NCBI RefSeq assembly: GCF_003945345.1
Contig: NZ_AP019308.1
Coordinates: 6,514,001 to 6,578,000 of the forward strand
DNA length: 64,000 bases
Source: Paenibacillus baekrokdamisoli
GTDB taxonomy: Bacteria > Bacillota > Bacilli > Paenibacillales > Paenibacillaceae
Reading direction: 5' to 3'
Position numbers and translations under genes: made by a program. Every line of letters starts with the position of its first letter. Position 1 is the first letter of the stretch. Below the pieces are notes generated by a model. That model was not told the DNA's origin. It ran no database searches and saw only the letters and a program-made list of their open reading frames with translations. Of this stretch, positions 16,801-25,179 are shown one piece after another.

Positions 16801-19800
16801 TGCCGGATAGCTACATTGTCCGCAGTGACATTCGTACGCTGAGCACAGACGGAACGCTCTCAATCCGCACATTCTTGAACAATACCAGTACGGCAGATGA
16901 GAATGTGCAGTTAACGTACAGTGTATATGAAGCGAATGTGCTTGACAGCAATCGTCTTAGTGAATATGGACAGGACTTGGTCGGCCAGATGTCTCTGAAG
17001 ACAACAGGTACGACTCTCACGGTTGCAGCGAACAAGCAAGCGGTACAGACGCTGCAGTTAAAGGTTCCAAGTCCGAAGTTATGGAGTCCTGCTAGCCCAA
17101 ATCTCTATATTCTGAAGGTAGAGCAGAAGGTTGGAGGAACGGTTAAAGATACATTCTATACGCAATTCGGCATTCGCACGCTGGAGGCGGATGGCGTAAA
17201 GATCAAGCTGAACGGTGAGCTAGCTCCTTTCCTAGCAGGTGTAGGATATACGGAGGACAGCAGCGATAAAGGACCTTCACTGGATCTAGCGACTCGTTAC
17301 AGTGATTTGCAGAAGATCAAGGAAGATGTAAAGGCGAACTTTGTGCGGACTGGTCATTTCCCTCATAGTCTGCCAACCTATCAATATTCTGATCGAATCG
17401 GGCTAGCCATTTGGCAGGAGATTCCGGCTTATTGGTACAGCGGTGATGCGTTTGATCTTCAGCGTCAGCGCGGTCAGGCAAAGCAGATGCTGGAGGAGAT
17501 GATCTATAGCAACTATAATCGTCCTTCGATATGGTTTGATGGGGTGAGCAATGAATCAGCTGGACAGCTTCAGCGCGTGAATTACATCACGGAGCTTAAG
17601 GACACTGCCCATGCGATTGACGGGACCCGTCTGGTCGGTCAATCCGCTGTGGCGAATCCGTATAAAGGTGAGAGCGATCATTCACATTCAGCCGCAGATG
17701 TCATCGGCATGACAATGTACTTCGGTGCATTCTATGGCAAGAATATGGACGTTGATACACAAGAAGAGATCGAGCGTATTCACGCACTTTATCCTGACAA
17801 GCCGATCATTGCTACGGAGTACGGATATTGGTCGGGGGATGAGAGCCCTGCGGACACGAAACAAACGAAGCTATTTACGGGCACATTCAACGCCTTTGCT
17901 CGAACAGCCACTGTCACCGAGGAGGGAAAGGCCAACCCTTCCGGCCTGCTTAGCGGTGCAGCCTGGTGGACGGCTTATAACTGGTATACCAACATTACTG
18001 GATTGCAGACAATGGGATTGTACCATATGGATCGAACGAAGCCGAAGCAAGTGACGGACATTGTTGCTGAGAGATATAACAGATATACCCATACTTCTTC
18101 TGGCGCAATACCTCATCCTGTCGGCATCTCTACCTGGTTCCAGAGCTTTGAATCGGGCAAGGGGGTTGTAGCGTCCGGAAATGAAGTTAAGTTGGAATCC
18201 GTTATCGACAGTCCAGGAGGCGGCGCTTCCAAGAGTATGAAGATCACTGTCGACTCCGCAGCTGACGGCGCTTATGCTGCAATCGTACCTCAAGGTGGTA
18301 TGATCAATAGCGACCTGTCTGTTTATAATTACTTGAATTTCTATGCAAAGGATAGTGTAGGGGGCAGACCGCTTTCCATCACCTTAGTGGATGCGGAAGG
18401 TAATACCTGGACGTCGTCTACAGAAGAGCGCACAGTGAAGAATAAATGGACGCTGCTCAGCCTTTCTCTGCAGGGAGCACAGGGATTTCCTCTCTCCAGC
18501 AGAAAGCTCAATACGATGGCGATCAAGCAGGTCCGTATTGGACTTGCGCCTTCGGATCAATTGCTAATAGACGATATATTCGCGGCTACATTCAAGGATA
18601 GCTCGCTTCCCCCATCATATCCGATCGGTGCAAGCGGCTGGTTCCAGTCCTTTGAGGAAGCTCAAGTTCAGGTTACTCAGGGAATGAATGCACTCGCAAC
18701 CGTTGACCGGACTTTCGGAGTAAATCCGGGCGGCACTGGCAGCGTGAAGCTGGAGGTTACAGGCGATGGCGGGGCTCCTGGAGCAAATGGCCAATCCGTC
18801 ATTATTACACCTCAGGGCGGAGCAGCTTCCTTGGATGCCTCTGATTTCAATTATTTGGTGTTTTATGTGAAGGATATGCAGGGCTCGAATACCGTTCATG
18901 TAACCTTCGTAGATACGGATGGAACGGTTTCCATTGACAACTGGACGGATGTTTCTGCTGTGAAGGGGCAGTGGACCAAGGTGTATATTCCGCTCAGCAA
19001 AACATCGGCAGATGTGCGCAAGCTGAAGGAAATTCGCTTGGCGGAATGGAATCCTGGCACTTATTATTTCGATGATTTGTATTTCGCTGAATATCCATCG
19101 GATGAAATACCCGCCACGTATACCGAACAAATTCCGGAGAAACCGCAGCCGGAAGGGCAAATCAAGGTAGCCGCAATCGGCGATAGTATCACAGCTGGAG
19201 CGGGACTGGAGTATGCTGGAGTGACCAGCTACCCTGCACAGCTTCAGTCGATGTTGGGCGATAAGTACGCGGTCAAGAACTTTGGCGTTAGCGGCAGTAC
19301 GCTGCAGAAGAAAGGCGACAAGCCTTATTGGAATGAAGCGGCTTTTGAGGCTAGTAAAAAGTATGCGCCGGATATCGTAGTCATACAGCTTGGAACAAAC
19401 GATACGAAGTCTGGGAACTGGAGCAACGGCAGTAACAGCTTCCTGAGCGATTACAAGGAAATGATTGAAGCCTATAAGGAACTGCCAAGTCATCCGAAGG
19501 TATACGTCAATTTGCCGCCTTGGATTTTCAATGACGATCCGACCAGCGCATACGGAATCGTATCATCCGTGCTGCAGAACGGTGTTATCCCGTTGGTGAA
19601 GAAGGCAGCAGAGGCATCAGGCTCAGCCCTGATTGATGTGAATGCGGCAACAGCAGACCAGTCCGTCGATTTCCCGGATAAGATTCATCCGAATCCCAAG
19701 GGAGCGTGGACGATTGCAAATACGGTTGCAAAAGCAATTAAAGGAGCCGCAGGCACGGTGGGCGATACCGAAATCTGCATATGGAAGGGCTGCAAGGCTG

Positions 19801-21905
19801 GGGCTTATTCAATTGTTTATGACGACGGCATTTACGACTCAGTGCTTCGTTTTGCCAGCTTGCACGAGAAGTATAGTTTGGTCGGCACCTTAGCACTAAT
19901 TAGTGGTTGGATTGATAAGTCCTATAATGATGTGGGAGCATCCACAGGAACATGGGCTCAGTGGAAAGCACTGCTGGATAAAGGATATTTCGACGCTGCC
20001 AGCCATACGGTAACCCATAGGGATCTGACTACACTGACAACTAACGAAATGAAGACCGAGTTTAAGGATTCAATTGCACAAATTGAATTAAAAACGGGAC
20101 ATAAGCCAGAATCGTTGGCGCTGCCGTATAATAACACCAACAGTAAGGTATCGGAGGAAGCGGCTAAATATTTCGTTGCTGCACGCCAAGGGGGTAACAA
20201 TGCGGGTAATACAGCTGGCACAACTCGCTATTATGGCTTAAGCAGCACGATGGCCGAAAGCACAACGACGGTCAAGTCTTTGAATGACTGGACAGATTTT
20301 GGCATTGCTAAGGGGAACTGGCTCGTTCTGACCGGACATGGGAATGAGGGGGAAGGATGGTCATCCCCACCACTCAGCTTGTTCGACAATCATTACGGCT
20401 ATGTTCATGGCAGAGAAGATGCGCTGTGGAATGGCACCTTGACTGAAGTAGGCAAATATTTGCGCGAGAGACAAGATGTCTCGATTGAAGCAAAGGCTGG
20501 TTCGTCTAATTCGATTGAGGTGAAGCTTACTGGCTCTCTAGATAAGGCAGTCTATAACGAATCGCTCACATTGAGAACGAAGATTCCGGCTGACTGGACG
20601 AAAGTAACGGCAACACAGGGAAGTCTTGTTCAAACTCTGCAGCCAGTCCATGAAGGGGCAGGCAATTTCGTTTACTACGAGGCGGTGCCAGGTCAAGGCA
20701 GCGTAATAATCGCAAGGAAGCAGGATGGCGGGATTATCGATTCGAGTCCAGGCTCCGGCATAGTTTCGAATACAGATTCCAAAGCTGTTCTTTCCTTGGA
20801 TCAAACGGATATTGAGAAGGCCATAAATGCCGGCTCAGCAGATGCGAAAGGTATCCGTACGATCCGCTTTACAATCCCAGCTTCACTGGGTAAAGATACC
20901 TTTGAATTAAGAGTGCCTGCATCCTATCTGATCGGGCAAGAGAAGCTAAGAATGGAGTTTGTTACACCGACAGGCCAACTCACCCTCCCTGGAAATATGT
21001 TCGAAGGGCAGGCAGCTGGATCAGCCAAGGAGATTTCCATTATGATCGGTTCGGCTGATTTGTCTGGCGCGAGTGAAACCGTGAAAGGAGCAGTTGGCAA
21101 TCATCCGGTTATCGAGCTTCATGCAGCCATCGACGGCAAGCTTGTAGAATGGCGTAATGACAAGGTTTCCGTCACATTCCGAGCTGCATATAAGGCTTCT
21201 GATGACGAACGAACGAACCCGGAACGGCTGACTTTCTGGCAAATCAAGGAGGACGGAACAGCAGCTCCAGTCGTTAGCGGACGCTATGACAAGGTATCGG
21301 GTGAGATGACATTTGCTACTCATCACTTCAGTCGTTACGCCGTCGTCTCCGTCGCGAAGACGTTTGGCGATCTGGAACGCTTCGGATGGGCACAGCAAGC
21401 GATTGAAGCGTTGGCTTCCAAAGGAGCAATCAATGGGACAGCTGTGAAGACCTTTTCACCTGAACAGCAGATAACAAGAGCAGACGCCATTGTGATGATT
21501 ATGAGAGTGCTGGACCTGCATGCGGAACGCTCCAAAGACTTCAAGGATGTTCTTCCAGGCGCTTATTACTATGAAGATGTGAACGAAGCCCGGACACTTG
21601 GAGTTGTACAGGGTCAAGGAGGCAATCAGTTTAATCCGATGTCGCTGGTGTCGCGTCAAGAGATGATGATTATGCTCCACAATGCTATGAAGGCTGCGGG
21701 CTTGCAAACTGCAGCAGGCAGCAAGGAAGCTTTGATGAGCTACAAGGATTCAGCGGCCATTGCCAAGTATGCGGAAGATAGCGTGTCAAGCATGCTTGTA
21801 GAAGGTCTATTCCAAGGAAACAATGGGTATTTGAAGCCTGCTTCACCACTAACAAGGGCTGAGGCAGCGGTCGTGCTTTACCGGCTATACAATCCTAAAC
21901 GTTAG
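13857..21905 (+). CDS. Giant S-layer-anchored multidomain enzyme: carbohydrate-binding modules, GH2 glycosidase, SGNH esterase, polysaccharide deacetylase, SLH
   Basis: A 2682-residue exported protein. Order: signal peptide (1-39, ending A-S-A); four related beta-sandwich modules (about 45-220, 233-418, 421-578, 587-765), each opening with a W/Y-x-Q-S/N-F-E motif and closing with an F/Y-D-D/E-x-Y-F-type strand; GH2 catalytic part (about 790-1390) with putative acid/base E1233 in S-N-E and nucleophile E1321 in T-E-Y-G; two more modules (1423-1589, 1593-1757); SGNH hydrolase (1769-1963) with S1777 in G-D-S-I and D1941/H1944; NodB-like deacetylase (about 1982-2170, V-Y-D-D-G and S-H-T-V-T-H); a linker domain; three SLH repeats (2503-2682). 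It should sit on the cell wall and both deacylate and trim a polysaccharide. The start follows CAGGAGGAATAG. The substrate is unknown. Confidence 0.88.
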   Translation: MQGFTRLIRWRKVSAITLTFALLFSTVLTGIGSQNASAEAGSIPPANWYQNFEQPGSAGNNGIASIGSASTVTISGKTPGNGSTKSAKLVQSNDNNPSGGAWDTNVYGFIVTPQEDVTVAGEAYYDASNYNVFSFYILDADAHNPNVVFKDADGKMWSPETKDVVSVKNEWTRLSISLDKTKDFDFSRIVSISLGEYWGWNNQYYFDELYFAQLASDLPPAYPEGPLVPAKPIMYQSFDTPGINGKYGLNGQGSATVAQHTASPTAYSSSSGSLKSVQNTYTDGDGIEKNGEWNTGIYGVHIAPQDDSKVSGNDYMDVSNYKYLMFYVKDTSKDAGVNMHVVFKDAEGAVWDTDSGQTVKTQSNQWVKMIVPLDKTKLNFAKLQEIQLGTYWGWGNVYYYDDLYFGQNMSDASPAYEPERTSLFNDFEHGSGFSAGSGASAETAEDVANAAEKTSVKLTTTGSGWPYVGGTYLGVVPKAAGSFNASGYHYLAFYFKDMQGSNGVEIRMKDADGGVLDKWGTTNSTKNKWVKMLLPLDGATGIDLSNITSIDIGVYNAGTYLVDDIFFAMDENDELPGFIGESANIGAIWYQSFETKGQDGLYGISAGTGVQTSVSGAESANAYHSSSVKALVAADSTDPGVNGVNIKPQALGASINKEKPYDYRPEIDATNFSHLIFYVWDAQGGQNLRVQLKDAEGKVIESTTTSKLTDKDSWSRIVVPLDKSANFRFSQLSQVTVTPEKAGIYYFDEFYLGKSANDDFPNAGYTQLVLKDVNGESMPFANGLPLGSYEKQKDRTYISLNGNWNKLRTSLNSELSASARNQDRIEGLEKEADGKQKADFDDSKWKVKALPMPEDEISAYESVNGPENKSDKSGYQSGVWYRKHFSVDSSMKGVPAQLNFLGVNYFADVWINGKYAGGHQGGYTPFSLEASSLLNYGGDNVIAVRVDNPKWDTFANGEILPYAKSDWFNYTGILRDAYFEFLPDSYIVRSDIRTLSTDGTLSIRTFLNNTSTADENVQLTYSVYEANVLDSNRLSEYGQDLVGQMSLKTTGTTLTVAANKQAVQTLQLKVPSPKLWSPASPNLYILKVEQKVGGTVKDTFYTQFGIRTLEADGVKIKLNGELAPFLAGVGYTEDSSDKGPSLDLATRYSDLQKIKEDVKANFVRTGHFPHSLPTYQYSDRIGLAIWQEIPAYWYSGDAFDLQRQRGQAKQMLEEMIYSNYNRPSIWFDGVSNESAGQLQRVNYITELKDTAHAIDGTRLVGQSAVANPYKGESDHSHSAADVIGMTMYFGAFYGKNMDVDTQEEIERIHALYPDKPIIATEYGYWSGDESPADTKQTKLFTGTFNAFARTATVTEEGKANPSGLLSGAAWWTAYNWYTNITGLQTMGLYHMDRTKPKQVTDIVAERYNRYTHTSSGAIPHPVGISTWFQSFESGKGVVASGNEVKLESVIDSPGGGASKSMKITVDSAADGAYAAIVPQGGMINSDLSVYNYLNFYAKDSVGGRPLSITLVDAEGNTWTSSTEERTVKNKWTLLSLSLQGAQGFPLSSRKLNTMAIKQVRIGLAPSDQLLIDDIFAATFKDSSLPPSYPIGASGWFQSFEEAQVQVTQGMNALATVDRTFGVNPGGTGSVKLEVTGDGGAPGANGQSVIITPQGGAASLDASDFNYLVFYVKDMQGSNTVHVTFVDTDGTVSIDNWTDVSAVKGQWTKVYIPLSKTSADVRKLKEIRLAEWNPGTYYFDDLYFAEYPSDEIPATYTEQIPEKPQPEGQIKVAAIGDSITAGAGLEYAGVTSYPAQLQSMLGDKYAVKNFGVSGSTLQKKGDKPYWNEAAFEASKKYAPDIVVIQLGTNDTKSGNWSNGSNSFLSDYKEMIEAYKELPSHPKVYVNLPPWIFNDDPTSAYGIVSSVLQNGVIPLVKKAAEASGSALIDVNAATADQSVDFPDKIHPNPKGAWTIANTVAKAIKGAAGTVGDTEICIWKGCKAGAYSIVYDDGIYDSVLRFASLHEKYSLVGTLALISGWIDKSYNDVGASTGTWAQWKALLDKGYFDAASHTVTHRDLTTLTTNEMKTEFKDSIAQIELKTGHKPESLALPYNNTNSKVSEEAAKYFVAARQGGNNAGNTAGTTRYYGLSSTMAESTTTVKSLNDWTDFGIAKGNWLVLTGHGNEGEGWSSPPLSLFDNHYGYVHGREDALWNGTLTEVGKYLRERQDVSIEAKAGSSNSIEVKLTGSLDKAVYNESLTLRTKIPADWTKVTATQGSLVQTLQPVHEGAGNFVYYEAVPGQGSVIIARKQDGGIIDSSPGSGIVSNTDSKAVLSLDQTDIEKAINAGSADAKGIRTIRFTIPASLGKDTFELRVPASYLIGQEKLRMEFVTPTGQLTLPGNMFEGQAAGSAKEISIMIGSADLSGASETVKGAVGNHPVIELHAAIDGKLVEWRNDKVSVTFRAAYKASDDERTNPERLTFWQIKEDGTAAPVVSGRYDKVSGEMTFATHHFSRYAVVSVAKTFGDLERFGWAQQAIEALASKGAINGTAVKTFSPEQQITRADAIVMIMRVLDLHAERSKDFKDVLPGAYYYEDVNEARTLGVVQGQGGNQFNPMSLVSRQEMMIMLHNAMKAAGLQTAAGSKEALMSYKDSAAIAKYAEDSVSSMLVEGLFQGNNGYLKPASPLTRAEAAVVLYRLYNPKR

Positions 21906-21908
21906 TAA

Positions 21909-21968
21909 GCCAATCGTTTGACTCCGGTGATTGCTCTTCTTAGGGAGAGTAATCGCTGGAGATTCTAA
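21909..21968 (+). terminator. Hairpin after the giant enzyme gene
   Basis: CTCCGGTGATTGCTCT pairs with AGAGTAATCGCTGGAG around a short loop, about 20 bases after the stop. The following ATTCTAATTAAAT is only moderately T-rich, so termination strength is uncertain. Confidence 0.55.
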
Positions 21969-21985
21969 TTAAATCGCTTAAAGCC

Positions 21986-22147
21986 GGGGCTGTCTCAAAA
22001 GTCATTTCCGGAAAATTTAGCCCCCACTTTTCACGTAATATTCGGGTAAAAAAGAACCTTCAGATCCACTTTCATAGTGGCTTTGAAGGTTCTTTTGCAC
22101 ATAATATGGGATTGTCTCACTCTGGTTTACCCTTTTGGGACAGCCCC
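21986..22147. mobile_element. Small inverted-repeat (MITE-like) element
   Basis: GGGGCTGTCTCAAAAG at the left and CTTTTGGGACAGCCCC at the right are inverted repeats with one mismatch, 162 bases apart outer to outer. The inside is non-coding and mostly a hairpin (22050-22095: AAAAGAACCTTCAGATCCAC against GTGGCTTTGAAGGTTCTTTT). The ends resemble the GGGCTGTCCCAAAA-type termini of some DDE insertion sequences. No clear target duplication was found. In its present place it acts as a bidirectional terminator between the convergent giant gene and lacI. Confidence 0.55.
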
Positions 22148-22180
22148 TATGCACCTGGATTCGGCAGCGTCAAGCACCTG

Positions 22181-23194
22181 TCATTGTTCTCTTCGGAAAC
22201 TGGAAGAGCCACGGACGATTAGCTCGGAGTCAACCTTGAAGACGCGCATATCATTAAATTCCTTCTCTACCATCTGATCGATCAGTTTCTCAGCGATGAC
22301 CGCTCCCATGGTGTACTTCGGCTGGTTAACCGTGCTGAGCGTAGGGCTCAAATATTTACTAATCCGATTATTATCAACGCCAACGATGGCAAGCTGCTGT
22401 GGAATTTGGATGCCCCGCTCTCTGCAGGCCCTGTATACTCCGAGCGCCATCTCGTCATTGGCAGCATAGACTGCAGTGAACAACAAGCCCTTATCAAATA
22501 GGCGATTCATAGCCTCGTAGCCGCCAGTCTCATTGAAATCGCCGTTCTCGACAAGCTCTGGCCGGAAAGGGATCGTATACTCCTTCAATCCTTTGAGATA
22601 ACCTTCCAGACGCTCATAACTGTCAACAGACTCCGCGTAGCCGCTTAGGAAGACGATATCGCGGTGACCCTGCTCAACGAGATGATAGACGACCTCTCTT
22701 GAGAATTTAACATTGTCTGTGAAGATGCAGGGAATCCCGTCATGCTCAATATTCCTGCCGATTAAGGCGACGTTATAGCCTCTGTCGGAGAAGGAGCCAA
22801 GCTCTTCATCTGTCAGCAGCGTCGTAGCGAGAATCATGCCGTCTATCGTTCGACTGATCAGTAGGTTGAGATACTCCAGTTCATGCTCTCTGTCATTCTT
22901 CGCGTCGCAAATAATCACTCTATATTTGCGCGAGTAGGCCATATTTTCGATGCCTTTAATTATATCCGTATAGTAGGAGGCGTTGATATCTGGGACAATG
23001 ATTCCGATCATCATTGATTTCTGCGAACGCAAATTTTTGGCTACAGCATTGGGATAATAGCCCAACTCCAAAATTGCCCGTTTAACCTTTTCCCTTGTTC
23101 TTTGTTTAACCTGGGAATTGCCGTTTAGCACGCGGGAAACCGTTGCAGCTGATACACCCGCTTGGGTTGCCACGTCGATAATTTTAATATCCAT
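22181..23194 (-). CDS. LacI-family transcriptional regulator
   Basis: A 337-residue repressor, paralogous to the regulator at 12517. The helix-turn-helix reads I-D-V-A-T-Q-A-G-V-S-A-A-T-V-S-R-V-L-N-G, followed by the hinge Y-Y-P-N-A-V-A-K-N-L-R and the effector domain. It is divergent from the ABC permease genes; the operator at 23259-23272 lies in the 116-base gap, so it very likely controls the transporter and perhaps itself. The recognition helix (S-A-A-T-V-S-R) is nearly identical to its paralog's S-P-A-T-V-S-R, so both may share sites while sensing different sugars. Confidence 0.93.
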   Translation of the reverse strand: MDIKIIDVATQAGVSAATVSRVLNGNSQVKQRTREKVKRAILELGYYPNAVAKNLRSQKSMMIGIIVPDINASYYTDIIKGIENMAYSRKYRVIICDAKNDREHELEYLNLLISRTIDGMILATTLLTDEELGSFSDRGYNVALIGRNIEHDGIPCIFTDNVKFSREVVYHLVEQGHRDIVFLSGYAESVDSYERLEGYLKGLKEYTIPFRPELVENGDFNETGGYEAMNRLFDKGLLFTAVYAANDEMALGVYRACRERGIQIPQQLAIVGVDNNRISKYLSPTLSTVNQPKYTMGAVIAEKLIDQMVEKEFNDMRVFKVDSELIVRGSSSFRREQ

Positions 23195-23222
23195 TGCTCA
23201 TCTGCCTCAGTAAAATAATTGT

Positions 23223-23252
23223 TTGACAACATCCGTATGTATCCAATATAAT
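23223..23252 (+). promoter_or_regulatory. Sigma-A promoter of the sugar ABC importer
   Basis: TTGACA and TATAAT with an 18-base spacer, identical in boxes and spacing to the promoter at 13675. The operator starts 7 bases after the -10 box in both. Confidence 0.88.
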
Positions 23253-23258
23253 TCAAAA

Positions 23259-23272
23259 TGAAATCGATTTCA
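23259..23272. promoter_or_regulatory. LacI-family operator 3
   Basis: TGAAATCGATTTCA, a perfect 14-base palindrome and the best match among the three sites found. Confidence 0.85.
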
Positions 23273-23310
23273 ATACAAAATAAAAATTAAATTGTTTGGA
23301 GGTGTTATGT

Positions 23311-24225
23311 ATGCGCGGCATGTTCGGGGAGCTTATCCGCAACAGAGTTATGTTTGTTATGATTGCTCCTACTTTGCTTTTCTTTCTCATCTTCGCCTAT
23401 CTTCCGATGGTTGGCATCTATTATGCCTTCACCAATTATAGTTTTGAAGGCGGGTTATTCGGCAGCGAATTCATCGGCTGGCAGAACTTTAGATTTTTGG
23501 TCGAATCGGGATCTTTATGGGCGCTGACAAAAAACACTATGTTTTACAACCTGGCATTTATCATGGTCGGCAATATGCTGCAGCTGACATGCGCCATTTT
23601 CCTGGCAGAAATTCCAGGCAGGCTCTTCAAGAAAACCGCACAATCCGCAATGTTTCTACCTTATTTCATTTCTTTTGTTCTGGTCGGCGCTTTTGTATTC
23701 AACCTGTTCAATTCAGAGAACGGTGTCATCAATACACTACTGCACCAGCTTGGACTTGCTGAGTATGACTTCTATATGCATACCGCACCTTGGAAATACA
23801 TAATCGTCTTCTTCAATCTCTGGAAAGGGCTCGGTTATGGCACAGTTATCTATCTGGCCGCAATCATGAGTATCGGAGATGAGTATTACGAAGCGGCCAA
23901 GATTGATGGCGCGAATATATTCCAACGAATTCGCAGCATAACGATACCGATGCTTATTCCAACGTTTATCCTGCTTGTCCTGCTTAGTCTTGGTGGTATT
24001 TTGAAGGGACAGTTCGATTTGTTTTACCAAATCGTTGGAAACAACGGCCTGCTCTTCGAAGCGACCGACATTATTGATACTTACGTCTATCGCTCACTTG
24101 CGGTTAACTTTGATATTGGTATGGGAACCGCCGCTGGATTGTATCAATCCTTCTTCGGGCTTATGTTGGTGCTTGTCGTGAATTATATCATCCGGAAAAC
24201 AAGAGAAGATTATGCTCTGTTCTAA
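23311..24225 (+). CDS. Sugar ABC transporter permease, LplB/polysaccharide type
   Basis: A 304-residue inner-membrane permease with about six hydrophobic segments, beginning with a long one at residues 12-35. The cytoplasmic EAA loop that contacts the ATPase reads Y-Y-E-A-A-K-I-D-G-A-N-I-F-Q-R-I. It pairs with the second permease and with the lipoprotein at 25180 as an oligosaccharide importer of the LplB/YtcP/LipO (CUT1) class. No ATPase gene is in the operon, as is normal for this class, which borrows a shared ATPase such as MsmX. ATG chosen after TTTGGAGGTG; the longer frame starts inside that site. Confidence 0.92.
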   Translation: MRGMFGELIRNRVMFVMIAPTLLFFLIFAYLPMVGIYYAFTNYSFEGGLFGSEFIGWQNFRFLVESGSLWALTKNTMFYNLAFIMVGNMLQLTCAIFLAEIPGRLFKKTAQSAMFLPYFISFVLVGAFVFNLFNSENGVINTLLHQLGLAEYDFYMHTAPWKYIIVFFNLWKGLGYGTVIYLAAIMSIGDEYYEAAKIDGANIFQRIRSITIPMLIPTFILLVLLSLGGILKGQFDLFYQIVGNNGLLFEATDIIDTYVYRSLAVNFDIGMGTAAGLYQSFFGLMLVLVVNYIIRKTREDYALF

Positions 24226-24238
24226 ATAGGAGGAACCA

Positions 24239-25120
24239 ATGAAGACAGAACGATCAACGATTGTGTTTAATGTGGCGGGATACATCATGTTAACTCTAAC
24301 CAGCCTGCTCTGCCTGCTGCCTTTTCTATTTATCCTAACAGGTTCCTTTACCTCGGAGCTGGAAATCCTTTCGGATGGCTTCAAGCTCATACCGGATAAT
24401 TTTTCCCTAATGGCGTATAAAGCGGTGTTCAGCGAGCCTGGACAAATTCTGAAAGCCTATCAGGTGACGATCTTGATTACAGTATGCGGTACGCTTGCGG
24501 GTTTATTCTTAACTTCAATGGCTGGATACGTGCTCGCTCGTCCAGATTTTCTTTATCGCAATAAGCTTGCCTTTTTCATTTACTTTACGACTCTATTCAG
24601 CGGGGGACTAATTCCTTGGTATATCTTAATCGTAAGCTATCTGGAACTGAAGGATAGTTACTTAGCGCTAGTCTTGCCGGGTCTTGTCGGGGCTTGGAAT
24701 ATCATTCTCATGAAGAACTTTATGAAATCTATTCCAGATTCCATCGTCGAATCGGCGAAAATCGATGGTGCCGGCGACTTTCTCATTTACCGAAAGCTTG
24801 TACTGCCTTTGTCGACCCCCGGCTTGGCGACGATTGGCTTATTCATGGCGCTGGCTTACTGGAATGATTGGTTCAGCGCGAATCTGTTCATCACCTCAGG
24901 AGACAAATATCCGCTTCAGTTCCTGCTATACAAAATATTGTCCAGCGCAGCCGTACTGAAAACAAATATCGCGGGCAATTTATCGGCTGATATGAAGCCG
25001 CCTGCAGAGACGCTTAAGATGGCGGCCGCGGTTGTTGTGACAGGCCCGATTATTTTCCTATATCCTTTCGTACAGCGTTTCTTTGTTAAAGGGCTTACGA
25101 TTGGAGCCGTTAAAGGTTAG
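24239..25120 (+). CDS. Sugar ABC transporter permease, YtcP/LplC type
   Basis: A 293-residue CUT1 permease with six predicted membrane segments. The EAA loop is the YtcP variant I-V-E-S-A-K-I-D-G-A-G-D, and the protein ends with the family's V-Q-R-F-F-V-K-G-L-T-I-G-A-V-K-G. It begins 13 bases after the first permease with TAGGAGGAACCA, so the two are cotranscribed and probably form a heterodimer. It should import the sugars released by the giant extracellular enzyme; the specific sugar is not known. Confidence 0.93.
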   Translation: MKTERSTIVFNVAGYIMLTLTSLLCLLPFLFILTGSFTSELEILSDGFKLIPDNFSLMAYKAVFSEPGQILKAYQVTILITVCGTLAGLFLTSMAGYVLARPDFLYRNKLAFFIYFTTLFSGGLIPWYILIVSYLELKDSYLALVLPGLVGAWNIILMKNFMKSIPDSIVESAKIDGAGDFLIYRKLVLPLSTPGLATIGLFMALAYWNDWFSANLFITSGDKYPLQFLLYKILSSAAVLKTNIAGNLSADMKPPAETLKMAAAVVVTGPIIFLYPFVQRFFVKGLTIGAVKG

Positions 25121-25179
25121 AACCGGGACGCCGGCTAACATACATTCATCACCTTATCAATGGGAGGAGTCAGAAATTT

